A stretch of DNA of 64,000 nucleotides from Novosphingobium decolorationis (GCF_018417475.1 NZ_CP054856.1:4433001-4497000), one strand, 5' to 3'; counted from the first letter of the stretch, positions 46,156 through 55,044 are shown. Made by a program: numbers and translations. The notes: a model not told the origin generated them from the letters alone.

Positions 46156-47201
46156 GAGCAGTTTTCGATCATTCTGGTTCATAGCCGCACGATCTGAAGT
46201 AGTTGGCGCATTCCTGAGGCTGGAAGATATCGACGAGTTTGCCGATCAAGCTCCACAGGCCGCTGACCGTTCGCTCGCCCGCTTTACGGAGCATGGCCTT
46301 CAAGCGGGAGAACGCTTTCTCGATCGGGTTGAAGTCTGGGCTGTAGGGCGGGAGAAAGCGCAGGGTTGCGCCTGCAGCCTCGATGAGCACCTGCACCGAT
46401 GCGCGCTTGTGGCTCGACAGGTTGTCCATGATGACGACGTCGCCGGGCCGCAGTTCCGGGACGAGGACCTGAGCGACGTAGGCTTCGAACCAGTCACCGT
46501 TAATCGGTCCATCGAGCACCATGGGCGCGACCATGCCAGTCATGCGCAGGCCAGCGACGAGAGTGGTGGTTTTGCGGTGCCCGTGCGGGAAGCCCATCCG
46601 CAGTCGCTCGCCTTTCGGGCAACGTCCGTGGCTGCGGGTCATATTGGTCGCGGTCCAGGTTTCGTCGATGAAGACCAGGCGCTCCGGTTCGAGATCGAGT
46701 TGACCCTCGAACCAGTCCTGACGCTGTTTCAGGACGTCTGGTCGATCTTGCTCTATCGCATGGCCTGTCTTTTTTTGCGCGTCAGGCCACGGCGAACAAA
46801 AAAGCGATGTAGCCCGGCTACGGAAACGGCCATTCCCTTGTCCGCAAGCGCCAGACGTAGTTCTTCGAGGGTGATGTCCCTGCGCTCCTCCCAAATGGCC
46901 AGAATGTCCGCTGCCCGCTCTTCCACCCGCCGCGAGCGCATATCCCCGCCGCGCGGCTTTGGGGCTATGTCACCCGTCTCGCGCTGCTGTGCCCGCCAAC
47001 GGACCGCCGTTGATGGTGCAACACCGAACCGGGCCGCCGCAGCACGGCAACTCGATCCACTGTCCACCGCTGCCAACAGCCGAGTGCGCAAATCCATCGA
47101 AAGAGCCATCCATGCCGGCCTCCTTCACCAGCACGGATTCTGAATCAGAAATCGCGCCCGAAGGGAATCCCAGACCGATTCAGAACGGTCGAAAACCGCT
47201 C
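46156..47201 (-). mobile_element. IS630-family insertion sequence, 1,046 bp, with TA target duplication
   Basis: The ends are imperfect inverted repeats: left GAGCAGTTTTCGATCATTCT from 46156, right (reverse complement) GAGCGGTTTTCGACCGTTCT up to 47201, 3 mismatches in the first 20. Both ends are flanked by TA (46154-46155 and 47202-47203), the IS630/Tc1 target. A single transposase in two frames fills the element. Ends and coding region look intact, so the copy may be active. Confidence 0.9.
46169..47109 (-). CDS. IS630 transposase, joined by -1 frameshift at an A7 run
   Basis: The first frame (47109 to 46753) holds the helix-turn-helix part (RTRLLAAVDSGSSCRAAAARFGVAPSTAVRW). The second (open from 46894 to 46169) holds the DDE catalytic domain: FIDETWTATN, VVIMDNLSSHK and YSPDFNPIEKAFS with the two Asp and the Glu. 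At seven adenines (46770-46776, minus strand) a slip of -1 turns RKKRQAM into RKKKTGHAIEQDRPD, the continuous family sequence. This gives a product of about 313 residues. A programmed frameshift is typical for IS elements; an inactivating indel is the other reading. Confidence 0.88.
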
Positions 47202-47325
47202 TAGGTAGGCTTACGCGAAGCGGTGCCGCGCACGGTAAAGGCGCTGCGAGACGACGAAACAATGCGCGCCGGGAAACCGAAGTCTCCCGGCGCGCCGTGG
47301 CCGTGTGCGGGGACTGGAGAAGGGA

Positions 47326-48345
47326 TCACTCCTTGCGCAGAACGACCATGGTCTGGTTGAGCAGCTGGTAGGCGATCTCGCCGAAGGTGACGGGTCCGGC
47401 CGCGCCGCCGATGGCCACGCCCTCCAGCTTGCCGAACATGAAGTTGAGGATGCAGTTGCACGACCACACCGTGCCCGCCGTGGGATGTTCGGCAAGGGCC
47501 TGGCGGAAATCGCCCGCATAGTCGGCCACCGGCGCGGCGAAGGCGTAGTCGACACCGGGGAAGACGGGCGCGAACAGTTCGACTGTGCCGGCATCGCTAT
47601 CGATGGTCTTGAGTGAGGCGTTGACGTGCGCGCCGCCGTAGTTGCCCACCAACGGCAGATCGCATCCCTCCCGGCCCCGCGCCAGCACGTAGTCGCAGAA
47701 GCGCTGGCGGGTGCCGTTGACGGTGCACCACTCGGGCGTGAAGCCGGTCTCCTCGAAGTGGATCACGTCGCCGCCGTCGGGCGCGAAGATGTTGACGATC
47801 TCGATCACCGGGCACTCGCCGTCGGGCAGGGTGAGCTGCGCTACCGCGACGCGGTCGGGGAAGGCCTTGGCAACCTGGCCGTCGTAGACCCAGGGGGTAT
47901 GGCCTTCCTTGAGCAGGTCATGTCCCGAGATCCAGCCCACGGTCGGGCGCATGAAGGCCAGCGGGTAGTTCGCCGCGTTCTTGGCAAATTCGGTGTGGCA
48001 GGCCGAGCCGCCCGGAATGATGGCAAGCGCTAGGCCGTTGTCGGGTGCCTCGCCCGAGATACGCTCCAGTTCGTGCGCCTCGTAGGTGGCGAAGGTGACC
48101 GTCCCGATCGCACCGAGGTCGGTCACGAAGAGCACGTCGTCATCGACGATCCGGCCCCCTTCCGCGGTCATGAAGTAGGGCGAGGTGCCCGCGATCCAGT
48201 TGCCCGCGGGCAGCCGGTCGAGCGCGGCCTTGCGGCCGGCCAGGCTGAGGCTGGCCCCGGCCTTGATGAGATCGACAACGGTGTCGACAGGCAGGAGGCC
48301 GTTGATGGCCCCGCCCTCAGAGACGATTGAGCTGGGCGACTTCAT
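47326..48345 (-). CDS. Uncharacterised protein with FIST-like C-terminal region
   Basis: 339 residues, no signal peptide or membrane helix. The middle has PLAFMRPTVGWISGHDLLKEGHTPWVYDGQVAKAFPDRVAVAQ and IEIVNIFAPDGGDVIHFEETGF; the end, TVWSCNCILNFMFGKLEGVAIGGAAGPVTFGEIAYQLLNQTMVVL, resembles the FIST_C pattern (Cys-Asn-x-x-x-x-x-x-x-Phe-Gly, then Gly-Glu-Ile and Asn-Gln-Thr). FIST domains are ligand sensors in signal transduction; this assignment is tentative. The start 48345 (ATG) or 48351 (TTG) overlaps the upstream small gene. Before the IS arrived, the globin chemoreceptor would have been the next gene downstream. Confidence 0.55.
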   Translation of the reverse strand: MKSPSSIVSEGGAINGLLPVDTVVDLIKAGASLSLAGRKAALDRLPAGNWIAGTSPYFMTAEGGRIVDDDVLFVTDLGAIGTVTFATYEAHELERISGEAPDNGLALAIIPGGSACHTEFAKNAANYPLAFMRPTVGWISGHDLLKEGHTPWVYDGQVAKAFPDRVAVAQLTLPDGECPVIEIVNIFAPDGGDVIHFEETGFTPEWCTVNGTRQRFCDYVLARGREGCDLPLVGNYGGAHVNASLKTIDSDAGTVELFAPVFPGVDYAFAAPVADYAGDFRQALAEHPTAGTVWSCNCILNFMFGKLEGVAIGGAAGPVTFGEIAYQLLNQTMVVLRKE

Positions 48346-48532
48346 TTGCAAGGGACCTCTCCCACTTGACGAAATAGTTATAGATTTCGGTGGCCTTGGC
48401 GCTGGCCGGGGCCGGGCTGAGTTCCAGCCTCTTCATGAGCATCTGCGTGCCCAGGTGGCTCGTCTGCAGGCGCGACAGGCCGCCATTGGCCAGTCGCCCC
48501 CACACCGGCGAACCTTGTGCAGGTAAAGACAT
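48317..48532 (-). CDS. Small hypothetical protein overlapping the FIST-like gene
   Basis: 71 residues: MSLPAQGSPVWGRLANGGLSRLQTSHLGTQMLMKRLELSP, then SAKATEIYNYFVKWERSLANEVAQLNRL. The last part is a helix with alternating charge. It overlaps the FIST-like start by about 29 bases in another frame, which suggests translational coupling and a linked function. No family recognised. Confidence 0.5.
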   Translation of the reverse strand: MSLPAQGSPVWGRLANGGLSRLQTSHLGTQMLMKRLELSPAPASAKATEIYNYFVKWERSLANEVAQLNRL

Positions 48533-48840
48533 ATCCGCTCCCGAATGTTCGTGGCATCGCCCCTCTAGCGGCGGGCCTGCTAAGGCCGGGTTGGGGGCCC
48601 TTAGGGATATCTGCGGGGCTGGCGCGCGAGGGGGCGTTATTCCGCGCCCTCGCGCGAGCGGGCCGGGGTTCCCGACAGGGCAGGGTGAGAACTTCTCATC
48701 GCGCCGTGGAGCCGGGCAGGGCTGTCCGTTTTCCCCTGCGCTACCCAGCTAGGTGATTGAAAGAACGGCCTCTCTTCACGCGGATGCGCCGCACCGCGCA
48801 AGAGGCGGCTCCCCCCTCTGCCTGCACAAAGGAATGACCC
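48533..48840. other. 308-base divergent intergenic region with a strong hairpin
   Basis: No gene. A 10-bp GC-rich inverted repeat (48623-48632 with 48647-48656) with a further inner GCG/CGC pairing lies in the middle. Promoters for the two divergent genes must be here but none stands out. Confidence 0.6.
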
Positions 48841-49146
48841 ATGAGCACGACCGATACCCAGCCTGTCTATTGCGTGGCCTTCAACATCGCCAAGCCCGGC
48901 TGCGAGGACAAGCTGCGCGACGCGCTGCTGGAGCTTGTGCCCCAGGTCCATCAGGAAGAAGGCTTCGTACGCTACGATCTGCACCAGGACCTCGACGACC
49001 CGCGTCGCTTCGTGATCACCGAGCAGTGGCGTGACCGCGCGACCTTCGATGCCCACACCTGTGCGCCGCACGTCAAGGTGTTCGAAGCCAAGGCGGGCGC
49101 GTGGATCGAGAGCGGCTTCTACCATCCGCTGGCGCGCATTTCCTGA
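48841..49146 (+). CDS. Antibiotic biosynthesis monooxygenase (ABM)-fold protein
   Basis: A 101-residue dimeric alpha+beta-barrel protein: VYCVAFNIAKPGCEDKLRDALLELVPQVHQEEGFVRYDLHQDLDDPRRFVITEQWRDRATFDAHTCAPHVKVF. This covers the full ABM domain with the HxxxPH-like THTCAPHV helix. Such proteins include quinol monooxygenases and many of unknown use; the reaction cannot be assigned. Monocistronic, with AAAGGAATG as ribosome site. Confidence 0.85.
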   Translation: MSTTDTQPVYCVAFNIAKPGCEDKLRDALLELVPQVHQEEGFVRYDLHQDLDDPRRFVITEQWRDRATFDAHTCAPHVKVFEAKAGAWIESGFYHPLARIS

Positions 49147-49203
49147 GGTCGTCCGGCTCGCGCGAAGGGCTGCCTGCTCGGCGACCTGGCTCGAACGTCC
49201 TGC

Positions 49204-50682
49204 TCAGGCGAGGCGGGCGAGCAGGTCGCGGGCAAAGACCGTCAGCGTGTCGTCGCGCGCGCCCATGACGACGATGCGGTCGCCGGCCTGCGCGATCTCG
49301 GCCATCCGGTCCGCGCAGGCGCTGCGTTCGGGAACGTACTCGGCGCGCGCGCCGGCCTCCTCGATCAGGCGCACGATCCGCTCGCTGCCCTCGCTGCGGT
49401 CGACCGTGCCGCCGAAGTAGACCGGATCGCACAGGATCGCGACGTCGTTTGCACCCAGCTTCCGGCCGATCACCCCCGCCAGTTCGGCACCCATCTGCCG
49501 CAAAGGGCCATAGCCGTGCGGCTGGAAGAAGGCGATCACGCGCCCAGGGTGCGATTTCAGCGTCGTGAGGGTGGCTGCGACCTTGTCGGGGTTGTGCCCG
49601 AAGTCGTCGATGACGGTGATCCCCGAAGGCGAGGTGCCCACGATGTCGAAGCGGCGGGCGAGCCCTGCAAAGCTGGAAAGCGCGGCCACCGCCTCGGCCA
49701 CCGGCACTCCGGCGGCGTGGCTGGCGGCAATCGCGGCGAGCGCGTTGTAGAGGTTGTGGCGGCCGGGCACCTGCAGCGTGAGCGCGTGGTGCGTGCCCTC
49801 CAGCCGGTCGTGAACCGTGGCCTGGAGCGAGGTTGGCCCCTCGACGATCTCGCTGGCGCGCAGGCGCACGTTGGGGCTGGTGATGCCAAAGGTGATCGCG
49901 GCCTTCGCGCGGTGGGCGAGCGCGGCGCTTTCGGCATCGTCGAGATTGATCGCGGCGATCTCGGCTGAGGCCAGGAAATCGCCGAAGAGACGGCGCAGCT
50001 CCTCCATAGACTTGTGGTCGAGGCTGACGTTGAGAAGGGCGGCCACCTTGGGGCGGTAGAGCGCGATCGAGCCGTCGCTCTCGTCCACCTCGGAGACGAA
50101 CGCCGCCCCCTTGCCCACGCGCGCGCTGGCAAAGGGCGCGTCCTCGGAGACAAAGTTCTTCATCACCGCGCCGTTCATGATCGTGGGGTCGGCGCCCGTC
50201 TGCGTGAGGATCCAGCCGGTCATGCCGGTGACGGTCGACTTGCCCGAGGTCCCGCCGATGGCAATGCCGTCTCCGGCCGCGTTGAAGAGCGTGGCGAGGA
50301 GCTGCGCGCGGCTCATGCGCGCACAGCCCAGTTCCTTGGCGCGGACGACTTCGGGCACGGTATCTTCCACCGCGGCCGAGGCGACGAGGGTCTGGGCGCC
50401 TTGCGTGATCCCGCTCCCGTCCTGGGGGTGGAGCGTGAAGCCCAGCTCTTCCAGCCAGGCGAACTTTTCCGGGCTGCGGCCTTGGTCGCGGCCCCGGTCC
50501 GAACCCGCGATAGTGGCGCCCAGCCCCTTGAGGATCAGCGCCAGCGGCAGCATGCCCGACCCGCCGATGCCGCAGAAGAACCAGGGATTCGCCGTCAGGT
50601 CCGCGGGCGTCGTGGGCGTGGCGGGGGCAGTGGCAGGGGCAGTGGCGGGAACGGCGGCGGCGGCCTCGGGGCTTTGGGTCAT
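49204..50682 (-). CDS. Mur ligase, Mpl/MurC type (murein peptide ligase)
   Basis: An ATP-dependent ligase of the Mur family, 492 residues: N-domain FFCGIGGSGMLPLALILKGLGATIAGSDRGRD, ATP site GGTSGKSTVTGMTGW, central ESD-containing EVDESDGSI, and C-domain FDIVGTSPSGITVIDDFGHNPDKV. The GIGGSGM form is shared by MurC and Mpl. Since essential murC normally lies in the dcw cluster and a LD-carboxypeptidase gene is divergent here, Mpl (joining recycled L-Ala-gamma-D-Glu-mDAP to UDP-MurNAc) is the better guess. Start 50682 follows an Ala/Pro/Thr repeat-rich leader. Confidence 0.8.
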   Translation of the reverse strand: MTQSPEAAAAVPATAPATAPATPTTPADLTANPWFFCGIGGSGMLPLALILKGLGATIAGSDRGRDQGRSPEKFAWLEELGFTLHPQDGSGITQGAQTLVASAAVEDTVPEVVRAKELGCARMSRAQLLATLFNAAGDGIAIGGTSGKSTVTGMTGWILTQTGADPTIMNGAVMKNFVSEDAPFASARVGKGAAFVSEVDESDGSIALYRPKVAALLNVSLDHKSMEELRRLFGDFLASAEIAAINLDDAESAALAHRAKAAITFGITSPNVRLRASEIVEGPTSLQATVHDRLEGTHHALTLQVPGRHNLYNALAAIAASHAAGVPVAEAVAALSSFAGLARRFDIVGTSPSGITVIDDFGHNPDKVAATLTTLKSHPGRVIAFFQPHGYGPLRQMGAELAGVIGRKLGANDVAILCDPVYFGGTVDRSEGSERIVRLIEEAGARAEYVPERSACADRMAEIAQAGDRIVVMGARDDTLTVFARDLLARLA

Positions 50683-50740
50683 GGCGCTATCGGTATGCGC
50701 CCTTGCAGCGCATGACAACATGGATAGGAAGGACATCACC

Positions 50741-51565
50741 ATGCGTATCGCTGTTTGTGCACCGTCCACCCCGATCACCCGCGAGGATGCCGCGCGCGTC
50801 CACGCGCTGGCCGCGTCCGAGTTTCCGGACGTCGAGCTTCTTGTCCATGAGCAATGCTTTGCCGAGGAGGGGCATTTTGCCGGAAGCGATGCGCAGCGCA
50901 CCGCAGCCCTTGTCGAATGCGCGAACGATCCCGCCATCGATGCCATCTGGTTCGCGCGCGGCGGCTATGGCGCGTGCCGCGTCGCCGAGGACGCGCTCGC
51001 GGCGATGGACCATGCCGCGCAGGACAAGGTGTTCCTGGGCTATTCGGATGCGGGTTATCTTCTGGGCGGGCTCTACCGCGCGCGGATCGGACGCCCCGTT
51101 CACGGCCCGATGCTGGCCGACATCCGCCGCGAGGGCGGGGAAGAGGCGATCCGCCGCGCGCTCGGCTGGCTGACCGGGGCCGGGCAGGCGCACGTGGAAC
51201 CCAGCCTTGCGCGCGAAAAGCACCCCGTCGTCGCCTTCAACCTGATGACGCTGGCCATGCTGGCGGGCACACCGCTGATGCCGGGCCTTGCGGGCCACGT
51301 GGTCATGGTCGAGGAAGTCTCCGAGTATCTCTATGCGGTCGACCGGCTGTTCTTTCACCTTACCGCGCACCTGGGCGGCATTGCGGGCCTGCGTCTGGGC
51401 CGGGTGAGCGCGGTGCCCGAGAACGACCGGCCCTTTGGCGCCAGCGCGGACGAGATCGCGCGGCACTGGTGCCAGCGCCACGCCATTGCCTATCTGGGCG
51501 AGGCCGACATCGGCCACGATGCGGCCAACACGATCGTGCCCTTCGGGCAGGCCAGCGCGCGGTGA
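50741..51565 (+). CDS. LD-carboxypeptidase (murein recycling)
   Basis: A cytoplasmic serine peptidase of family S66 that trims the terminal D-Ala from recycled murein tetrapeptide. The nucleophile is S102 in FLGYSDAGYLL, the Glu is in MVEEVSEYLYAVDR and the His in IGHDAANTIVPFG. At 274 residues it is slightly short. It is divergent from the Mur ligase gene with 58 bases between, which fits joint regulation of tripeptide production and reuse. Confidence 0.86.
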   Translation: MRIAVCAPSTPITREDAARVHALAASEFPDVELLVHEQCFAEEGHFAGSDAQRTAALVECANDPAIDAIWFARGGYGACRVAEDALAAMDHAAQDKVFLGYSDAGYLLGGLYRARIGRPVHGPMLADIRREGGEEAIRRALGWLTGAGQAHVEPSLAREKHPVVAFNLMTLAMLAGTPLMPGLAGHVVMVEEVSEYLYAVDRLFFHLTAHLGGIAGLRLGRVSAVPENDRPFGASADEIARHWCQRHAIAYLGEADIGHDAANTIVPFGQASAR

Positions 51566-51671
51566 AGCCCGCCGCCGATGGCTTGCCCTTGGGCGCGGAG
51601 CGCACTAAGCGCAGCGAGTTTCCCCGGCACTCACCATGGACAGACACGGCCGGGATGAAAGGATTTTGCTG

Positions 51672-52622
51672 ATGCGTGCGTTCGTTTTTCCGGGTCAGGG
51701 CAGCCAGAAAGTGGGCATGGGCGTCGAGTTGGCTGAGGCCAGCGCCGCCGCGCGCGAGGTCTTCGAGGAAGTCAACGACGCGCTCGGCCAGGACCTCTTC
51801 AAGATCATGGCCGAAGGTCCCGAGGACCAGCTGACGCTGACCGCCAACGCCCAGCCCGCGATTATGGCCCACGCCATCGCCGTGCTGCGCGTGCTCGAAA
51901 AGGACGGCGGCATCAGCCTTGCCGACAAGGCCGATTTCGTGGCCGGGCACTCGCTGGGGGAATACACCGCGCTGTGCGCCGCAGGGGCCTTCAGCCTCGC
52001 CGACACCGCGCGTCTCCTCAAGCTTCGCGGCGAATCGATGCAGGCCGCCGTGCCGGTCGGCGTGGGCGCCATGGCTGCGCTGCTGGGGGCGGACATCGCC
52101 AAGGCCACCGCGCTTGCCGAAGCGGCCGCGACCGGCCCTGACGGCGAGGTGGAGGTCTGCACCGTCGCCAACGACAACGATCCCGGCCAGGTCGTGCTCT
52201 CCGGACACAAGGGCGCGATCGAGCGCGCGGTCGCCATGGTCAAGGACCACGGGATCAAGCGCGGCGTGCTGCTGCCGGTCTCCGCGCCGTTTCACTGCCC
52301 GCTGATGCAGCCCGCGGCCGACGCGATGGCCAAGGCGCTGGATGAAACGCGCCCCGGCGCGGTCAGCGTGCCGCTCTTTGCCAACGTGACGGCGGCTATC
52401 GTCACCGATCCGCCCGCGATCCAGTACCTCCTTGTCGAGCAGGTCTGCGGGCGCGTGCGCTGGCGCGAGAGCGCGATTGCGATGGCCGAGGCGGGCGTGA
52501 CCGATTTCGTCGAACTGGGCGGCAAGGTCGTGGGGCCGATGATCAAGCGCTCGGCGGGCGACGTTAACGTGCTGACCGCCTCGAGCATGGCCGAGATCGA
52601 GGAACTGGCCAAGTCTCTTTGA
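51672..52622 (+). CDS. fabD: Malonyl-CoA:ACP transacylase
   Basis: Loads malonate on acyl carrier protein for fatty acid synthesis. Start MRAFVFPGQGSQKVGMG; the nucleophile is S94 in AGHSLGEYTALCAAGAFSL, with R in the LKLRGESMQ segment and His in VSAPFHCPLM. 316 residues. Followed by a methyltransferase and fabG on the same strand, so this is a fab cluster with an inserted gene. Confidence 0.96.
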   Translation: MRAFVFPGQGSQKVGMGVELAEASAAAREVFEEVNDALGQDLFKIMAEGPEDQLTLTANAQPAIMAHAIAVLRVLEKDGGISLADKADFVAGHSLGEYTALCAAGAFSLADTARLLKLRGESMQAAVPVGVGAMAALLGADIAKATALAEAAATGPDGEVEVCTVANDNDPGQVVLSGHKGAIERAVAMVKDHGIKRGVLLPVSAPFHCPLMQPAADAMAKALDETRPGAVSVPLFANVTAAIVTDPPAIQYLLVEQVCGRVRWRESAIAMAEAGVTDFVELGGKVVGPMIKRSAGDVNVLTASSMAEIEELAKSL

Positions 52623-52677
52623 GGCGCTATAGCTGGTCGGCGCAAGGCAACCCTCATACCTGAAGGAGTGTGCTCCC

Positions 52678-53274
52678 ATGTGGGATGAACGCTACGCCCA
52701 GGCCGACCATGCCTATGGCACCGAGCCCAACGATTTTCTGGTCGAGCGTGCCACGGACCTGACGGCGGGGCGCTGCCTGTGCCTTGCCGAAGGGCAGGGG
52801 CGCAACGCGGTCTGGCTGGCGCAGCAGGGCTTCGATGTGACGGCGGTCGACCAGTCGCCGGTCGGGCTCCAGCGCGCGCGCGAGCTTGCCGCCGAGCGGG
52901 GCGTCGAGATTACGACGTGCGCGGTGGACCTTGCGGACTACGACATGGGCACGGGCATGTGGGACAGCGTGGTCGCGATCTTCGCGCACCTGCCCCCACG
53001 CCTGCGCCGCGATCTTCACGCCCGCGTGGTCGGCGCGCTGAAACCGGGCGGGACGGTCCTGCTCGAAGCCTATACTCCTGACAAGTACACCCAGCCCGGC
53101 ACAGGCGGCCCGCCGCCCTCGCAGAAGGACTGGACGATGACCCGCGCGGGCCTGCTGGCCGAATTCGCCGGGCTTGAACCCATTTGCGCCGAGGAAGTCG
53201 TGCGCGAGATCACGGAAGGCGAATACCATCGCGGGCAAAGCGCCGTCGTGCGCTTCCTCGCGAGGAAGCCTTGA
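52678..53274 (+). CDS. SAM-dependent methyltransferase (class I, TehB-like)
   Basis: A 198-residue Rossmann methyltransferase: WDERYAQADHAYGTEPNDFL opening, SAM-binding LCLAEGQGRNAVWLAQQGFDVTAVDQSPVGLQRAREL, DSVVAIFAHLPPRLRRDLHARVVGALKPGGTVLLEAYTPDK. It resembles TehB/thiopurine-like enzymes; the substrate is unknown. It sits between fabD and fabG with 55 and 18 bases of spacing and is very likely co-transcribed. Confidence 0.88.
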   Translation: MWDERYAQADHAYGTEPNDFLVERATDLTAGRCLCLAEGQGRNAVWLAQQGFDVTAVDQSPVGLQRARELAAERGVEITTCAVDLADYDMGTGMWDSVVAIFAHLPPRLRRDLHARVVGALKPGGTVLLEAYTPDKYTQPGTGGPPPSQKDWTMTRAGLLAEFAGLEPICAEEVVREITEGEYHRGQSAVVRFLARKP

Positions 53275-53292
53275 GAACCAATGAGGAATGAC

Positions 53293-54057
53293 ATGTTTGA
53301 CCTTCACGGAATGACCGCCCTTGTGACCGGCGCCAGCGGTGGCATCGGTTCGGCGATTGCCCGCAAGCTGGCCGCGCAGGGCGCGCGCCTTGCGATCTCG
53401 GGTTCCAACGCGGACAAGCTGCGCGCGTTCCGCGACGAGCTGGACGAGCACACCCCGCAGGCTCCGCAGGAAGTCGACCACGTCGCCATCCCCTGCAACC
53501 TCTCGGACGCCGAGCAGGTCGAGAAGCTGGTCCCCGCCGCGCTCGAGGCGCTCGGCAAGATCGACATTCTCGTCAACAACGCGGGCATCACCCGCGACAA
53601 CCTGGCCATGCGCATGAAGGACGAGGAGTGGGACCAGGTCATCAAGATCAACCTGGAATCGACCTTCCGCCTGATGCGCGGCGTGACCAAGCCGATGATG
53701 AAGGCGCGCTTTGGTCGCATCATCAACGTGACCTCGGTCGTGGGCACCACCGGCAACCCCGGCCAGATGAACTATTGCGCGGCCAAGGGCGGCATCACCG
53801 CGATGTCGAAGAGCCTCGCGCAGGAACTCGCCAGCCGCAACGTCACCGTCAACTGCATCGCGCCCGGCTTCATCCGCACCGCAATGACCGACGTCCTGCC
53901 CGACGCCCAGAAGGACGCGCTCAACGCGAAGATCCCGATGGGCCGCATGGGCGAGGGCGATGACATCGCCGCGGCCGCTGTGTTCCTCGCCTCGAAGGAA
54001 GCGGGCTATGTCACCGGCCAGACCATGCACGTCAATGGCGGCATGGTGATGATCTGA
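53293..54057 (+). CDS. fabG: 3-oxoacyl-ACP reductase
   Basis: NADPH-dependent reduction of 3-oxoacyl-ACP in fatty acid synthesis. A classical SDR: cofactor motif TGASGGIG, NNAG at residues 95-98, and the catalytic S148, Y161, K165 in NVTSVVG and NYCAAKGG. It ends CHVNGGMVMI-like (TMHVNGGMVMI), typical of FabG. Start 53293 (MFDLHG) is preferred because GAGGAA precedes it; 53281 is in frame too. 254 residues. Confidence 0.94.
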   Translation: MFDLHGMTALVTGASGGIGSAIARKLAAQGARLAISGSNADKLRAFRDELDEHTPQAPQEVDHVAIPCNLSDAEQVEKLVPAALEALGKIDILVNNAGITRDNLAMRMKDEEWDQVIKINLESTFRLMRGVTKPMMKARFGRIINVTSVVGTTGNPGQMNYCAAKGGITAMSKSLAQELASRNVTVNCIAPGFIRTAMTDVLPDAQKDALNAKIPMGRMGEGDDIAAAAVFLASKEAGYVTGQTMHVNGGMVMI

Positions 54058-54551
54058 TGCGATACCGGGTGCGTCCTGCCGCAGCTGCGCTTGTCCTGCT
54101 GCTGACAGGCTGCACCCAGTATTACGACCTTGTGGCCGGGAAGGAGGGCGATTCCATCGTCTTTTTCCCCGGCAATTGGGGCGGCTGGAGCGATCCGGGC
54201 TGCGTGCGCCAGGTCGCGGTGACCCCGGTTGCCCCGGACGAGGATGTCATGGGCGTGGGTGTCGACGGCTCGGGGCTCGAAAGCGCGCCGGTCTGGTCGC
54301 AGGAGGTGCCGCCGGAGGCCTGTTCGGCCACGTTCCCGCTCGCCTACGGGCAGGCGCTGGGCGCTGCTGGCGAAGGCGCGCCGCCGCCGCCGCCGCTCGT
54401 GCCGGGCGAGCCCTACATGGTGCACATCATCACCGAGGGGCCGGATTTCGGATCGGGGCTCTTCGTGATCGACGCGCAGGGGCAGGTGAAGAACCTCGAC
54501 AGCGCGGAGCTTCCGTCTGCGCCGATCTCTGAGGCGAGCGAGGCGCGCTAG
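54057..54551 (+). CDS. Hypothetical lipoprotein
   Basis: 164 residues: lipoprotein signal with lipobox LLTGC, then a short beta-rich domain (GDSIVFFPGNWGGWSDPGC, VMGVGVDGSGLESAP, YMVHIITEGPDFGSGLFVIDAQGQVKNL). No family is recognised. The start codon overlaps the fabG stop by one base, so it is in the fab operon. Three cysteines beyond the lipid site could pair. Confidence 0.68.
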   Translation: MRYRVRPAAAALVLLLTGCTQYYDLVAGKEGDSIVFFPGNWGGWSDPGCVRQVAVTPVAPDEDVMGVGVDGSGLESAPVWSQEVPPEACSATFPLAYGQALGAAGEGAPPPPPLVPGEPYMVHIITEGPDFGSGLFVIDAQGQVKNLDSAELPSAPISEASEAR

Positions 54552-54916
54552 TCGGTCTCCACGCCCTCGTCGTTGTAGATCTTGGCGTCGAGCTTGAGCG
54601 CGAGGCTGCGCGCCAGCGAGAGGCGGTGCAGTTCCTCGCGCACGCCCGGTTCGGGGGCGGGGAAGCTGATATAGCCCGCGGGCGAGTACCAGAACACGCG
54701 CAGCCAGTCCTCGCAGTCCGGCCGCCAGATCTCGACGTCGCCGCCCCGGTTGGGCATCGAGACGATCTCGTGGGTGCGCGGGTTGATCTGCTGCGCATCG
54801 CCATCGGCAAGGCGCAGGTCCTCGATGGTGGCGACCGCCTTTTTCCAGTCCTCGAGGTCGATCGTGGCAAGGGCGCCGTTGTGGTCCTTGCGCTGGATGT
54901 GAAGGGTACTCGACAC
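54548..54916 (-). CDS. Hypothetical protein
   Basis: A 122-residue soluble protein, convergent with the lipoprotein gene and overlapping it by four bases. Sequence such as LATIDLEDWKKAVATIEDLRLADGDAQQINPRTHEIVSMPNRGGDVEIWRPDCEDWLRVFWYSPAGYISFPAPEPGV looks like a compact alpha/beta domain. A GTG at 54916 with GGGAG upstream is chosen; the frame runs to 55060. No family recognised. Confidence 0.55.
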   Translation of the reverse strand: MSSTLHIQRKDHNGALATIDLEDWKKAVATIEDLRLADGDAQQINPRTHEIVSMPNRGGDVEIWRPDCEDWLRVFWYSPAGYISFPAPEPGVREELHRLSLARSLALKLDAKIYNDEGVETD

Positions 54917-55044
54917 GTCGCTTCGACTCCCGTGGTTTCGCTGGCATCTCAGGGGCTTTGAAGCGAACATGGCGCTTCCTTGCTGCAGTGCAAGATCAAT
55001 CTTGCCGGTGCCCTCATGCGAAAAAAGCATGAAACTCCCCCGAA

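Larger units (their letters stand above)
46139..47216. repeat. Inverted repeat of the host split by the IS element
   Basis: GCGTAAGC (46139-46146) and GCTTACGC (47209-47216) flank the IS630 element. Without it they would face each other across about 15 bases as a hairpin, so the element entered the loop of a small palindrome between two minus-strand genes. Confidence 0.6.
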
